Counted from the stretch's first letter, positions 8,920 to 17,718 are shown. The stretch: DNA of 64,000 nt from Primorskyibacter sedentarius (GCF_004342065.1 NZ_SLZU01000004.1:62001-126000); one strand, 5' to 3'. Made by a program: numbers and translations. Notes: generated from the sequence alone by a model not told the origin.

Positions 8920-9698
8920 CGGCGGTCGCGGGTTTCCTTCAGCAAGGCTTCGATTTCGACAAGCCGGGTCAGGACCTCATCGCGGTAATTGTCGGTGCGC
9001 TCCACGTCTTCTTCATGGTGAGCTTCCTGCATGGAATTCACGATCAGGCCGACCACAAGGTTCACCACCGTGAAAGTGGTGACCAGAATGAAGGGGACAA
9101 AGAACGCCCAAGCGTAAGGGTAAATCTCCATCACCGGGCGGACGATGCCCATCGACCACGATTCCAGCGTCATGACCTGGAACAGCGAATAGGCCGATCG
9201 CGCAAGTGTTCCGAACCAATCGGGGAAGGCGCCGCCGAACAGTTTGGTCGCCATGACCGCGCCGATATAGAAAATCAGCCCGGTCAGCAGGAAAACCGAC
9301 CCCATGCCGGGCAGGGCGCTCATCAGCCCTTCGACCACGCGGCGCAGCGAGGGCGTGACCGACAGCACCCGCAGCAGCCGCAGAATGCGCAGGGCGCGCA
9401 GCACCGACAGGCCCTGCGCCGCAGGGACCAGCGAGATCCCGACGATCACGAAGTCGAAGATGTTCCAGCCATTGCGAAAGAAAGACGGGCCGCGGGCGTA
9501 AAGCTTCAGCGCAATCTCGGCCACAAAGATGGCAAGGCAGATCTGATCAAGCAGATGGATCAGCCCGCCCACGCGCGCCATCACCTGCGAAGAGGTTTCC
9601 AGACCCAGGATCACCGCGTTGAACAGGATCACGCCCAGAATGAAATTCTGCACGGAGGCACGGTCTATCATCGCCCCGATTCGCGCTCTGGTCACCAT
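8916..9698 (-). CDS. Single-domain bacterial voltage-gated sodium channel (NaChBac/NavAb family)
   Basis: The 260-residue protein has the full six-helix channel plan. S1-S3 lie in residues 18-92. S4 has arginines at 101, 104, 107 and 110 (every third residue). The pore helix and selectivity filter TLESWSM (177-183) are identical to the filter of NavAb/NavSp-type channels, and S6 (about 200-222) precedes an acidic neck. A C-terminal coiled coil at about 238-258 is where these tetramers assemble. Four subunits form a Na+-selective, voltage-gated pore in the inner membrane; in alkaliphilic Bacillus the family supports pH homeostasis and motility. The start at 9698 has GGAG about 10 bases upstream; Met10 is an alternative. 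Confidence 0.95.
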   Translation of the reverse strand: MVTRARIGAMIDRASVQNFILGVILFNAVILGLETSSQVMARVGGLIHLLDQICLAIFVAEIALKLYARGPSFFRNGWNIFDFVIVGISLVPAAQGLSVLRALRILRLLRVLSVTPSLRRVVEGLMSALPGMGSVFLLTGLIFYIGAVMATKLFGGAFPDWFGTLARSAYSLFQVMTLESWSMGIVRPVMEIYPYAWAFFVPFILVTTFTVVNLVVGLIVNSMQEAHHEEDVERTDNYRDEVLTRLVEIEALLKETRDRR

Positions 9699-9786
9699 GT
9701 GGAAGAAGCTCCGTCGTTGTGCGGCCAGCCGCCTTTGCCCGCCTCATATGGGAGGGCGGGCGGCAGACGACAAGGCAGTCTTCGGG

Positions 9787-10158
9787 TCAGTCGGCGCGTG
9801 ACAGCATCCGGCCCAGCGGACGTCCGCCGAGGATATGCACATGCAGATGGGGAACCTCCTGCACCCCGGCCTCTCCGGCGTTGGAGATCGTGCGGTAGCC
9901 ATCCGCCTGAAGACCCTCTTGTTCGACGACGCGAGCGATCACGCGGTTGAAATCCACGATTTCAGCGTCAGAGGCATCGCGGGCGAAATGATCGTAGCAG
10001 ACATATGACCCTTTCGGCACGACCAGCACATGCACCGGCGCCTGCGGGTGGATGTCGCGGAAAGCCAGCGTGTGGTCTGTCTCCATCACCGTGTCGTTGG
10101 GGATCTCGCCGCGCAATATCTTGGCAAAGATGTTCTGGTTGTCATAGCTGTAGGGCAT
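9787..10158 (-). CDS. hinT: HIT-family nucleotide hydrolase (HinT-like)
   Basis: The 123-residue protein carries the histidine triad HLHVH (104-108) followed by ILGGRPLG, and the N-terminal IFAKILRGEIP block of HinT proteins. These dimeric enzymes hydrolyse purine nucleoside phosphoramidates and aminoacyl-AMP. The ATG at 10158 follows an AGGATT ribosome site. It lies 20 bases downstream of the GT14/DUF5928 gene and may be co-transcribed with it, followed after 88 bases by the channel gene. Confidence 0.93.
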   Translation of the reverse strand: MPYSYDNQNIFAKILRGEIPNDTVMETDHTLAFRDIHPQAPVHVLVVPKGSYVCYDHFARDASDAEIVDFNRVIARVVEQEGLQADGYRTISNAGEAGVQEVPHLHVHILGGRPLGRMLSRAD

Positions 10159-10178
10159 CGGAATCCTCGATCATTGGG

Positions 10179-11768
10179 TCAATCGGCAAAAAGATAGTCC
10201 GCCTGGATGATTTCCATTGCCTTGTCGTAGGAAACGGACAGGAAATCCGCAAGGACACGGGCATTCGCCTCTGGCGGGTCGCTTTCGCGCATCCGCCCGA
10301 GATTGGCGAAACCTGCGTCCCGAATGCGATCCGACTCATGTTCGATATCCAGCCGGATCGCGGGCAAGAGCGCACCCAGCGTGTCCTTTGGCGTGCGGTC
10401 GCCCGCCAGACCGACGCGAGAGGCGTGGCCGATCAGATAGTCGTCGCTGAACTGGCATTCGATCTCCAGCAGGCGCGTGACGGACCGGTCGCGGCAGAAA
10501 TCCTCCAGCAGGTTGAGGTCCGACGGATCGATGCACACGATCAGCCGGTCCGTTTCGAAATAATCGAATAGCATCCTCATCAGCGACCGCCGGTGGCGAT
10601 GCCGCTTGGACAGCGAGGTCTGGATGTTTCCCAGATCGGGCAGCCAGGTGCCTTCTTCATTGAACAGGTATTCGATCACCGGGATGTTGGTGGTCTGGCG
10701 AATACGCTCCAGCAACCGTTTGGCGACATGCCACTTCTTGCACACCACGATCAGCAACTCGCGTTCGCGGCCAAAGCTGGCTTCCGTCTCCCAGAACCGG
10801 GGCGCGAACCGCCTGCCGATTCGTCCTCTTCCGGTCAGGAACTTGAACAGCGACTGGCCTTCGTTCGAAATCTCGAAATGCTCGCCTTGGGACGCGTAAA
10901 GCACGCCAAGCCTGCGTTTGAGCTCTTTTGCCTCCGGGCTGATCTTGCGCGCGAAGAGAAAATCCTGACGGATCAGCAGGTCATAGTGGTCATTGTAGAA
11001 ATTCACCGGCATGCCGTAATCGGTGAACATCAGGAAGGTCAGCGTCCTGCCGTCGATCTCTTCGCGGGGCACAAGGTGGCGCACCACCGTCTGGAAAAAG
11101 GTTTCGTCCGGAATCCAGGTTGTCGAGAAAAAGCGCATCACGTCGCGGCGCCTTTCAGTGAACTCCAGGATCATCTCGACGGTTCGCCTGCGCAGGCACC
11201 ACCACTGGCTGCCGATCATCACCTCGATGTCCTGCGGAATTTCCCGCGTCAGGCCCAGGTGTTTCTGAACCGCGAACATCGCGTAGAAGCGCCCCTTCTG
11301 GGTGCGTTCGTTGAACCAGTGGCGATAGATTAGCCGCTCTTCCTTCCAGCCCGTCTTGATCCACTCGGACTGAAAATAGTCAAAGCTCTCGATGTAATCG
11401 ACGTCGCGGCTGTCGAGGAACTGATGGGCATATTCGGCCGACTTGATCGCCATGCAATCGCCCGACAGCATGTAGAAATGCGTGGCCCGCGGGAAGGCAT
11501 CCACCGCGGCCTGTACGGCGTTGAGCGTCGCACGGATCAGCGACCACTCCCCCCAGCCGCATTTCACGCGTTTCTTCGCAAAGGTGACGTTCGGGTTGCC
11601 ATCTAGGGCGGCGCGTATCTTGCGATAGGCGTCCGGCTTGGCCCGTGCATCAAAGTGGATGGCCATGTAGTCGCCGACGGCAGTCAGGCTTTGCGCCTGC
11701 TTGATGATGGCGTCGGGGTCCTTGTGACACAGCAATATGAAGGCAATTCTCGCCATTCGGCCAACCAT
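10179..11768 (-). CDS. GT14 (core-2/I-branching type) glycosyltransferase with C-terminal DUF5928 domain
   Basis: The product has 529 residues from the ATG at 11768, with AAGAAGGGA just upstream; Met5 is an alternative. The N-terminal half has the signature of core-2/I-branching N-acetylglucosaminyl- or xylosyltransferases (GT14): IAFILLCHKDP at the start, WGEWSLIRATLNAV near 72, YMLSGDCM near 98 and a GSQWWCLRRR block near 195. The C-terminal third matches my recollection of the DUF5928 domain found with GT14 in rhodobacteria. No signal peptide or membrane segment is evident, so it is probably cytoplasmic. It is divergent from a sulfotransferase 130 bases away, suggesting that the two make or modify one sulfated glycan. 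Donor and acceptor are unknown. Confidence 0.82.
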   Translation of the reverse strand: MVGRMARIAFILLCHKDPDAIIKQAQSLTAVGDYMAIHFDARAKPDAYRKIRAALDGNPNVTFAKKRVKCGWGEWSLIRATLNAVQAAVDAFPRATHFYMLSGDCMAIKSAEYAHQFLDSRDVDYIESFDYFQSEWIKTGWKEERLIYRHWFNERTQKGRFYAMFAVQKHLGLTREIPQDIEVMIGSQWWCLRRRTVEMILEFTERRRDVMRFFSTTWIPDETFFQTVVRHLVPREEIDGRTLTFLMFTDYGMPVNFYNDHYDLLIRQDFLFARKISPEAKELKRRLGVLYASQGEHFEISNEGQSLFKFLTGRGRIGRRFAPRFWETEASFGRERELLIVVCKKWHVAKRLLERIRQTTNIPVIEYLFNEEGTWLPDLGNIQTSLSKRHRHRRSLMRMLFDYFETDRLIVCIDPSDLNLLEDFCRDRSVTRLLEIECQFSDDYLIGHASRVGLAGDRTPKDTLGALLPAIRLDIEHESDRIRDAGFANLGRMRESDPPEANARVLADFLSVSYDKAMEIIQADYLFAD

Positions 11769-11898
11769 TTATCCCTTCTTGACCCGATGTATCGTGTAGT
11801 AGAGAGGAACGGAGATTGAATAAACCGGGTTTCTTTGCTTTTTTGTCCGGAAGAAGCGTCCAGGCACAAGCGTGACGCTCTGTTTGGAGGCGGTGACT

Positions 11899-12717
11899 AT
11901 GGGTTTTCCCGGCGTTTGGATGACCGAAAGCGAAAGTATGGTGTATCGGGTGGTGCCGAAATGCGCCTGCTCGACCATCGGGCAGATCCTATATTATTCC
12001 GATCATGGCACGTTTTACGACGGTGACATTCACGATGCTCAGCACGGGCTTCACAAATGGGCGCAGGAAGACAGCCAGCCACTCATAGAGTCCAACGTGA
12101 AGGCGCATAAGTCCTATGCCTTCACCTGCGTACGCAATCCGTATACGCGCATCCTTTCGTCTTATTTCGACAAGATTTGCGGCATTCAACGCAATGGCCG
12201 CCGCTACCGGGGCAACATGGTGCCCATGCTGACGCAGAAATACGGCATCGAGGTTGGCGGAGAGGACGGAAAGCAGGAATTCGACCAGATCAAGAGCTTC
12301 CGGCGTTTTCTGCTGTTTGCACGTGACACGATCCGGTGGCGCAAACCGATGGAGCCCGACATCCACTGGTCGGCCATGTCAGGCCATGTCAGCACCTTCA
12401 TCCTCAACGGCGGGCGCTACGACAACATCTTCTGGACGGAAAAATTCGACGAGGGGATGCAAAAGGTGCTGGATTCGGTGGATCACAAGCATGGCATCGA
12501 CCTTGCCGAAATTCCGCGTTTCAACGAATCCGAAGGCCACGGGCCAAAGCGGGCGCACCCGGTCGAGGATTATTTCGACGATCTTTCGATGCATCTGGTC
12601 TACGAGATCTACAAGCGCGACTTTCAGATGTTCAAATATGATTTCGCCAATCCCGGTAACAAGATGCCGATCGGAGAGATCGACCTTGACGAGGTTCACG
12701 CCAAGCTGGGCGAGTGA
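11899..12717 (+). CDS. Carbohydrate sulfotransferase, family 2 type
   Basis: The product has 272 residues. The ATG at 11899 follows GGAGG with eight bases spacing, which decides it over the in-frame ATG at 11872. The 5'-phosphosulfate loop is VPKCACSTIGQ (19-29), and the 3'-phosphate site is CVRNPYTRILSSYFDK (77-92), both typical of PAPS-dependent Golgi-type carbohydrate sulfotransferases (Sulfotransfer_2). It transfers sulfate from PAPS to a sugar hydroxyl or amino group. Its divergent neighbour is the GT14/DUF5928 glycosyltransferase, the natural candidate for building the acceptor. There is no signal peptide. Confidence 0.88.
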   Translation: MGFPGVWMTESESMVYRVVPKCACSTIGQILYYSDHGTFYDGDIHDAQHGLHKWAQEDSQPLIESNVKAHKSYAFTCVRNPYTRILSSYFDKICGIQRNGRRYRGNMVPMLTQKYGIEVGGEDGKQEFDQIKSFRRFLLFARDTIRWRKPMEPDIHWSAMSGHVSTFILNGGRYDNIFWTEKFDEGMQKVLDSVDHKHGIDLAEIPRFNESEGHGPKRAHPVEDYFDDLSMHLVYEIYKRDFQMFKYDFANPGNKMPIGEIDLDEVHAKLGE

Positions 12718-12735
12718 GCCGCGGTTGCCCGCGGC
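12718..12735. terminator. GC hairpin between convergent sulfotransferase and subtilase genes
   Basis: GCCGCGG-TTGC-CCGCGGC is a perfect 7-base stem that starts immediately after the sulfotransferase stop (12715-12717) and ends 15 bases before the convergent subtilase stop. It lacks a T-run and may work in both directions. Confidence 0.45.
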
Positions 12736-12750
12736 CCACTGCGTTCCTGA

Positions 12751-13980
12751 TCAGCTCATCGCCGCCGATGGCGCCTGCACAAGCCCCTGACCGCGATCCA
12801 TCAGATCGGTCCCCGGGGCAAAGCCGGAGGTGATCGCAGTTGCCAGCAGGCGCGCCTCGACCGCGCGGGCAGTAAGCGGCACGCCTGATTGCGCCAGAGC
12901 CTGCCACCACAGCGCGGTGACGCCCGCCACATGCGGCGTGGCCATCGAGGTGCCGTTCAGGCTGCGCAACCCGCCGCCTGACCTTGCAGAGATGATGCCA
13001 ACGCCAGGCGCGCTGACCACCGGATTCGTGTTGGAAAACGGCGCCACGGTCAGACCGCCATCGCCCTGACCAAGCGCCCCGACCGATACCACCCCTTCGG
13101 CGGCTGCCGGCACGCTGGCCGACACCTCGAAATCTGGCGAAATCTGGCGTCGGCTTTCGTTACCTGCCGCCGCGACTACGAGCGTGCCGCCGTTGAAATC
13201 GGCCTGCCGCCGGATCATCGACATCAGCGCATCGAACATCCGCAGGTTCATCCGGTAGCCTTCCAGCGCGACAGATGTTGCCAGCAGCACGGGGTAGTCG
13301 TTTTCCGTGACCAGCCGTTCTGCGAACCCCGGAAAGTCAAAACCCAGCGACATGGAGATCACGCGCGCCGGGTTTTCCTGGCCCGACACCCAGCGCATGG
13401 CGTTGAAGAGCATCTCGGACGATCCGCGCCCGTCATCGGCAAGCACCTTGCCGATCACTGCGTCTGTCACACCTGTCGCGACCCCGATGCGGGTGCCTTC
13501 GACATCCCGGCCAAAGATCGTGCCCGCGCAATGGGTGCCATGGCCATTGGCATCCTGAAGGCCAGAGCCGGAGAAATCCGCGCGCGTCAGGGTCACACCG
13601 GCAAAGGCCGCATGATCGGCGTCAATGCCGGTGTCCAGCACCGCCACGCGCACACCGCTGGCGTCAAAGGGCGAGGTATCGGCCCCGACGCTGGTAATGC
13701 CCCAGGCTGGCACGGCGTCCTCGTCTCTTGCGTCGTCCAGCGGTTCGGGTTCGATCAGCCGCGTGGGCATGGAGCGCGCAAGGCTCAGGATCGAGGGGTC
13801 GCGGCTGGCATCCCGCAGGTCATTCGGCGTAAGGTCACGTGTTTCGATCGTCGGGGCAGGCGGCGGAAACAGCGTTTCTTCGGTGCCAAAAATCCCGGCA
13901 GTGGGGCCCCTGAATGTGCCGCCGCGGCGATGGGACAGCATGGCAGCATTATCGTCACGCAGCATAATATATTGGGCCAT
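12751..13980 (-). CDS. S8 family serine peptidase (subtilase), no signal peptide
   Basis: The product has 409 residues from the ATG at 13980, which has GAAGGA about nine bases upstream; the in-frame ATG at 14022 is less likely. The catalytic set is complete: Asp116 in VAVLDTGID, His147 in NGHGTHCAGT, the oxyanion Asn in AAAGNES, and Ser345 in NGTSMATPHVAG. About 110 residues precede the catalytic domain and could be a propeptide or binding domain. I see no signal peptide, so it is either intracellular or exported by a route not visible here. Substrate unknown. Convergent with the sulfotransferase gene. Confidence 0.9.
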   Translation of the reverse strand: MAQYIMLRDDNAAMLSHRRGGTFRGPTAGIFGTEETLFPPPAPTIETRDLTPNDLRDASRDPSILSLARSMPTRLIEPEPLDDARDEDAVPAWGITSVGADTSPFDASGVRVAVLDTGIDADHAAFAGVTLTRADFSGSGLQDANGHGTHCAGTIFGRDVEGTRIGVATGVTDAVIGKVLADDGRGSSEMLFNAMRWVSGQENPARVISMSLGFDFPGFAERLVTENDYPVLLATSVALEGYRMNLRMFDALMSMIRRQADFNGGTLVVAAAGNESRRQISPDFEVSASVPAAAEGVVSVGALGQGDGGLTVAPFSNTNPVVSAPGVGIISARSGGGLRSLNGTSMATPHVAGVTALWWQALAQSGVPLTARAVEARLLATAITSGFAPGTDLMDRGQGLVQAPSAAMS

Positions 13981-14141
13981 CAGAACCATTCCTTCACTGT
14001 AAAAAAAGCATATGATCGCCACGCCCCGGTCAAGGGGGCATGGCTGGTAATGCCAGGATTATACAGCCGAAGGTTGAGTCGCTCCAAGCCCGTCCACAGG
14101 TGGAATGCGTGAATAGCCCGTGAAAAACGCGCCTGAGGCGC

Positions 14142-15131
14142 TCAGGCCAGCCCGTTTTGGCGGAAAAGCTGAAGCAGGTTAGCCTCGGGGCGCGCGCCCA
14201 TGTGGCTGATGACCTCTGTCGCCGCGACACATCCCATGCGCCCGGCCGTGGGCATATCCGCGCCTGTCGCAAGCCCGTAAAGGAACCCGGCCGCAAACTG
14301 ATCGCCCGCACCCGTGGCATCGACCGGGACGATCCGATCGACCGGTATATCGGTGCGCTCACCATTGCGGATGATCGTGACGCCATCGCCGGAGCGCGTG
14401 CAGACCAGCAGCGGGCAGATGGCCGAGACCCGCGCAAGGTCAGCGTCCAGATCGTTGTCCTGGAACAGCGAGCGGATCTCGGCCTCGTTGCCGATCACGT
14501 AATCCATCTCGTTCTCGATCAGGTTCAGAAAGTCTTCGCGGTGACGCTCCACACAGAAGGGATCAGAGATCGCAATACCGGCCAGCCCCCCGGCAGCGCG
14601 GCAGGTACGCGCAAGGCGGATGAACGCCTCTTTGCCCTTGTCCTTGTCGAACAGATACCCTTCGAGAAAGACGATATCAGCTTCGGAGGCCACCTCGTCC
14701 GGCACATCTTCGGGGCCAAGCTCTGCCGAGATGCCAAGATAGGTGTTCATTGACCTCTCACCATCGGGGGTGACGAAAATCATGCTGCGCGAGGTCGGCA
14801 ATTCGCCGCCGGGCACCGGGGCATTCACGAAATCGGTGCCGTCATCACTCATCGCCTTGGCGTAGAACTTGCCCAAAGCGTCGTCATGCACGCGCCCGAT
14901 GAACCCGGTGCGCAGCCCCAGATTGCCCAGACCTGCCAGCGTGTTGGCAACAGACCCGCCGGGCGCCTGCACGCGGTCTTTCATCGAGGCATAAAGCAGC
15001 TGCGCGCGGTCGGTCTCGATCAACTGCATGATGCCCTTGTCGATGCCCATCTGTTCCAGAAAGCTGTCATCGCATTGGGTGATGACATCAACGACGGCAT
15101 TGCCGATTCCGACAACCTGGTATTTTTTCAT
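14142..15131 (-). CDS. PfkB-family sugar/nucleoside kinase, adenosine kinase type
   Basis: This 329-residue kinase has the PfkB N-terminal glycine motif (APGGSVANTLAGL) and the C-terminal signature DATGAGDQFAAGFLYG with catalytic Asp277. The sequence style matches the proteins annotated as adenosine kinase in Rhodobacterales, which salvage adenosine to AMP; another ribose-containing substrate is possible. Its ATG overlaps the stop of nth by four bases (ATGA), so the two are co-translated. Confidence 0.85.
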   Translation of the reverse strand: MKKYQVVGIGNAVVDVITQCDDSFLEQMGIDKGIMQLIETDRAQLLYASMKDRVQAPGGSVANTLAGLGNLGLRTGFIGRVHDDALGKFYAKAMSDDGTDFVNAPVPGGELPTSRSMIFVTPDGERSMNTYLGISAELGPEDVPDEVASEADIVFLEGYLFDKDKGKEAFIRLARTCRAAGGLAGIAISDPFCVERHREDFLNLIENEMDYVIGNEAEIRSLFQDNDLDADLARVSAICPLLVCTRSGDGVTIIRNGERTDIPVDRIVPVDATGAGDQFAAGFLYGLATGADMPTAGRMGCVAATEVISHMGARPEANLLQLFRQNGLA

Positions 15132-15772
15132 GGGGTCTTGTCCTCAAACTCGCACAGATCACGGATCAGGCAGGCGTTACATTTGGGTTTGCGCGCGACG
15201 CAGGTATAGCGCCCGTGCAGGATCATCCAGTGATGCGCATGTTGCTGGAAATCCACGGGAATATTGTCTTCGATGGCGCGCTCTACCGCGACCACATCCT
15301 TGCCCGGACAGACGCCGGAACGATTGCCAAAGCGGAAGATATGCGTGTCCACGGCCTGCGCCGGGTAATGCCACCACATATTCAGCACGACATTGGCGGT
15401 CTTGCGCCCCACACCGGGCAGCGATTGCAGGGCGGCGCGCGAACAGGGCACCTCGCCGCCATATTCCTCGACAAGGATACGGCTCAGCTTGATGACGTTC
15501 CTGGCCTTGTTGCGGAACAGCCCGATCGTCTTGATGTGTTCAATCACGCCTTCCTCGCCAAGCGCCAGCATCTTTTCCGGCGTGTCGGCGATCTGAAAGA
15601 GCCTGGCCGTGGCCTTGTTCACGCCCGCATCGGTCGCTTGTGCGGACAACGCCACTGCCACGACAAGCGTGAAGGCGTTGACATGGTCAAGCTCGCCCTT
15701 CGGCTCCGGTTCGGAGGCGTGGAAACGTTCAAAGATCTCGCGGATCGTATGATAATCGAGCTGCTTGGCCAT
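15128..15772 (-). CDS. nth: Endonuclease III
   Basis: The product has 214 residues from the ATG at 15772, the normal Nth length; an in-frame ATG at 15907 would add 45 unrelated residues and overlap the divergent gene. The helix-hairpin-helix LPGVGRKTANVVL contains the catalytic lysine. The catalytic aspartate is in VDTHIFRFGNR. The C-terminal iron-sulfur loop follows the family spacing C-x6-C-x2-C-x5-C. It removes oxidised pyrimidines and cleaves the abasic site. First gene of a two-gene unit with the PfkB kinase and divergent from an Ada-type repair gene 96 bases away. Confidence 0.95.
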   Translation of the reverse strand: MAKQLDYHTIREIFERFHASEPEPKGELDHVNAFTLVVAVALSAQATDAGVNKATARLFQIADTPEKMLALGEEGVIEHIKTIGLFRNKARNVIKLSRILVEEYGGEVPCSRAALQSLPGVGRKTANVVLNMWWHYPAQAVDTHIFRFGNRSGVCPGKDVVAVERAIEDNIPVDFQQHAHHWMILHGRYTCVARKPKCNACLIRDLCEFEDKTP

Positions 15773-15868
15773 GGCGGGCGGTATGCACGGCTTTGGCAAC
15801 ATGCGCAATATTCGGGTCGCAGCAGCGTGGGCGCGCGCGGTAGGATAGGGCAAACGAAAGGATGCGAC

Positions 15869-16720
15869 ATGCCAGAGGATTTTGCGGAAGGTGGGTATCA
15901 TTTCCACGTCATGCGCCGGGCGATAGAGCTGATTGATGCGGCCCAGGACCCTTTGACGCTGGAATCACTGGCGGCAGATATGGATATGAGCCCCGCGCAT
16001 TTTCAGCGCCTGTTTTCGCGCTGGGTCGGGGTTTCGCCCAAACGCTACCAGCAATATCTGACGCTGGGCCACGCCAAGGCGCTGCTGCGCGAGAGGTTCA
16101 CGACGCTGGAGGCCGCGCATTCGACAGGCCTTTCGGGCGGCGGGCGCCTGCACGACCTCTTTCTGCGGTGGGAGGCGATGAGCCCCGGCGAATTTGCACG
16201 CGGCGGAGCTGGGTTGACCATCTATTGGGGGTGGTATGACAGCCCGTTCGGGCCCGCGCTGGTCATGGGGACCGACAAGGGGATCTGCGGCATCGCCTTT
16301 TCGTCCGAGTTTGGCGAGGATGTCGCGATGGCCGACCTGACCGGCCGCTGGCCCGGCGCGACTTTCATCGAGGATGCAGAACGTTTGCGCCCCTGGGCTT
16401 TGGCAGCCTTTGGTGCAGATGGCGCCAGCTGTGAGCCCACGCCGCTCTACCTCATCGGTGCGCCCTTCCAGATCAAGGTGTGGGAGGCGCTGCTGCGTAT
16501 CCCCTCCGGCCACGTCACCACCTATTCTGAAATTGCGCAGGCGGTCGGCCACCCAAAGGCCGTGCGGGCGGTGGGAACGGCAGTGGGGCGCAACCCGATC
16601 AGCCTGCTCATCCCCTGCCACCGCGCGCTGCGCAAATCGGGGGGCTTGGGCGGTTACCATTGGGGATTGCCGGTCAAACGCGCCATTCTGGCCTATGAAG
16701 GCGCGCGCGCCGATGCCTGA
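15869..16720 (+). CDS. AraC-type HTH fused to methylated-DNA-[protein]-cysteine methyltransferase (Ada-like without N-terminal zinc domain)
   Basis: The product has 283 residues. The ATG at 15869 is preceded by AAAGGA at good spacing; the same frame extends 654 bases upstream, but only as antisense to nth. An AraC-type helix-turn-helix (about 15-110) contains MSPAHFQRLFSRWVGVSPKRY. The alkyltransferase domain follows, with acceptor Cys250 in LIPCHRALRKSGG. The Cys4 zinc domain that in E. coli Ada repairs phosphotriesters and switches on transcription is absent. It repairs O6-methylguanine and may still bind DNA. Divergent from nth, so two base-repair genes share a 96-base promoter region. Confidence 0.92.
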   Translation: MPEDFAEGGYHFHVMRRAIELIDAAQDPLTLESLAADMDMSPAHFQRLFSRWVGVSPKRYQQYLTLGHAKALLRERFTTLEAAHSTGLSGGGRLHDLFLRWEAMSPGEFARGGAGLTIYWGWYDSPFGPALVMGTDKGICGIAFSSEFGEDVAMADLTGRWPGATFIEDAERLRPWALAAFGADGASCEPTPLYLIGAPFQIKVWEALLRIPSGHVTTYSEIAQAVGHPKAVRAVGTAVGRNPISLLIPCHRALRKSGGLGGYHWGLPVKRAILAYEGARADA

Positions 16721-16853
16721 CCACATACCGTGATCACGATGGGCGGAACCCTGCCGATTTCCCCTTGCCGAGTGGTTGGGCAGGGATACATGATGCCGTA
16801 TAAACGGCACGAACGCGCAAGAATGCGCGCGCAATCAAACGAGGCAACACGAC

Positions 16854-17516
16854 ATGAGCTTTTTCTTCCGCCCGACAATTCTGGCAACCGCCGGCCTGAT
16901 GGCCGTCACGGCCTGTACCACGACCGACTACTCCAACGATCCCAACCGTCAGGCCAAGCAAGGCGCACTGATCGGCGCCATTGGTGGCGCAGTTGCGGGC
17001 CGTGTGATCGGCGGCAACAACGATGACCGGGTCAAGAACACCGTCGCAGGGGCCGCTGCTGGTGCCGCAATCGGCGGCCTGATCGGCAACAACCTCGACA
17101 AGCAGGAAGCAGAGCTGCGCCAGACGATGGGCAGCAATGTCGGCATCGTGAACACTGGCGACCGCCTGATCGTGACCCTGCCGCAGGACATCCTGTTCGC
17201 CACTGACAGCACCGCCGTACGCCCCGACCTGCAGTCTGACCTGCGCGCGCTGGCCAGCAACCTGCAATCCTACCCGAACACCACGGTTCAGGTCATCGGC
17301 CACACCGATAACGTGGGCGAGGCGTCCTACAACCAAGGTCTCTCGTCGCGTCGTGCACAGGCTGTTTCCGGCATCCTGATCTCGAACGGCGTATCCTCTG
17401 GCCGTATCCAGTCCTTCGGCCGCGGCGAAGACCAGCCCATCGCGTCGAACCTGACGCCCGAAGGGCGCCAGCAGAACCGCCGTGTGGAAATCGTGATCCT
17501 GCCAAACGCGGCCTGA
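16854..17516 (+). CDS. OmpA-family outer-membrane lipoprotein with glycine zipper
   Basis: The product has 220 residues. The lipobox VTAC places the lipid-modified cysteine at residue 21, followed by Thr, which favours outer-membrane sorting. Two glycine-rich blocks (about 37-55 and 63-80) form a glycine zipper. The C-terminal OmpA-like peptidoglycan-binding domain (about 105-218) contains VIGHTDNVG and NRRVEI. It resembles E. coli YiaD and probably ties the outer membrane to peptidoglycan. It has its own strong terminator. Confidence 0.92.
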   Translation: MSFFFRPTILATAGLMAVTACTTTDYSNDPNRQAKQGALIGAIGGAVAGRVIGGNNDDRVKNTVAGAAAGAAIGGLIGNNLDKQEAELRQTMGSNVGIVNTGDRLIVTLPQDILFATDSTAVRPDLQSDLRALASNLQSYPNTTVQVIGHTDNVGEASYNQGLSSRRAQAVSGILISNGVSSGRIQSFGRGEDQPIASNLTPEGRQQNRRVEIVILPNAA

Positions 17517-17547
17517 TCGCGGCCCATCGGACGATGTATCGACCCCA

Positions 17548-17575
17548 CGCCCCGCAATCAAATGCGGGGCGTTTT
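17548..17575 (+). terminator. Rho-independent terminator of the OmpA lipoprotein gene
   Basis: CGCCCCGCA (17548-17556) and TGCGGGGCG (17563-17571) form a perfect 9-base stem with the loop ATCAAA, followed by TTTT. It lies about 30 bases after the stop codon. Confidence 0.9.
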
Positions 17576-17718
17576 GCGTCTTTGGCTGTGATTGCCGGGT
17601 AAGACGGCATCGCACAGGCCAAAAATTCTCTGATCACGGGCATGAAATGGCGATGACAGGCCTATTGCCGCGCGGGCATTGCCGCTAGTCTGAGCGCGTC
17701 ACAAATCCAGGGACTGCC

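Noticed and set aside
15215-15868. 218-codon N-terminal extension of the Ada-like protein
   Set aside because: It is antisense to nth, and the ATG at 15869 has a good ribosome site exactly where homology begins.
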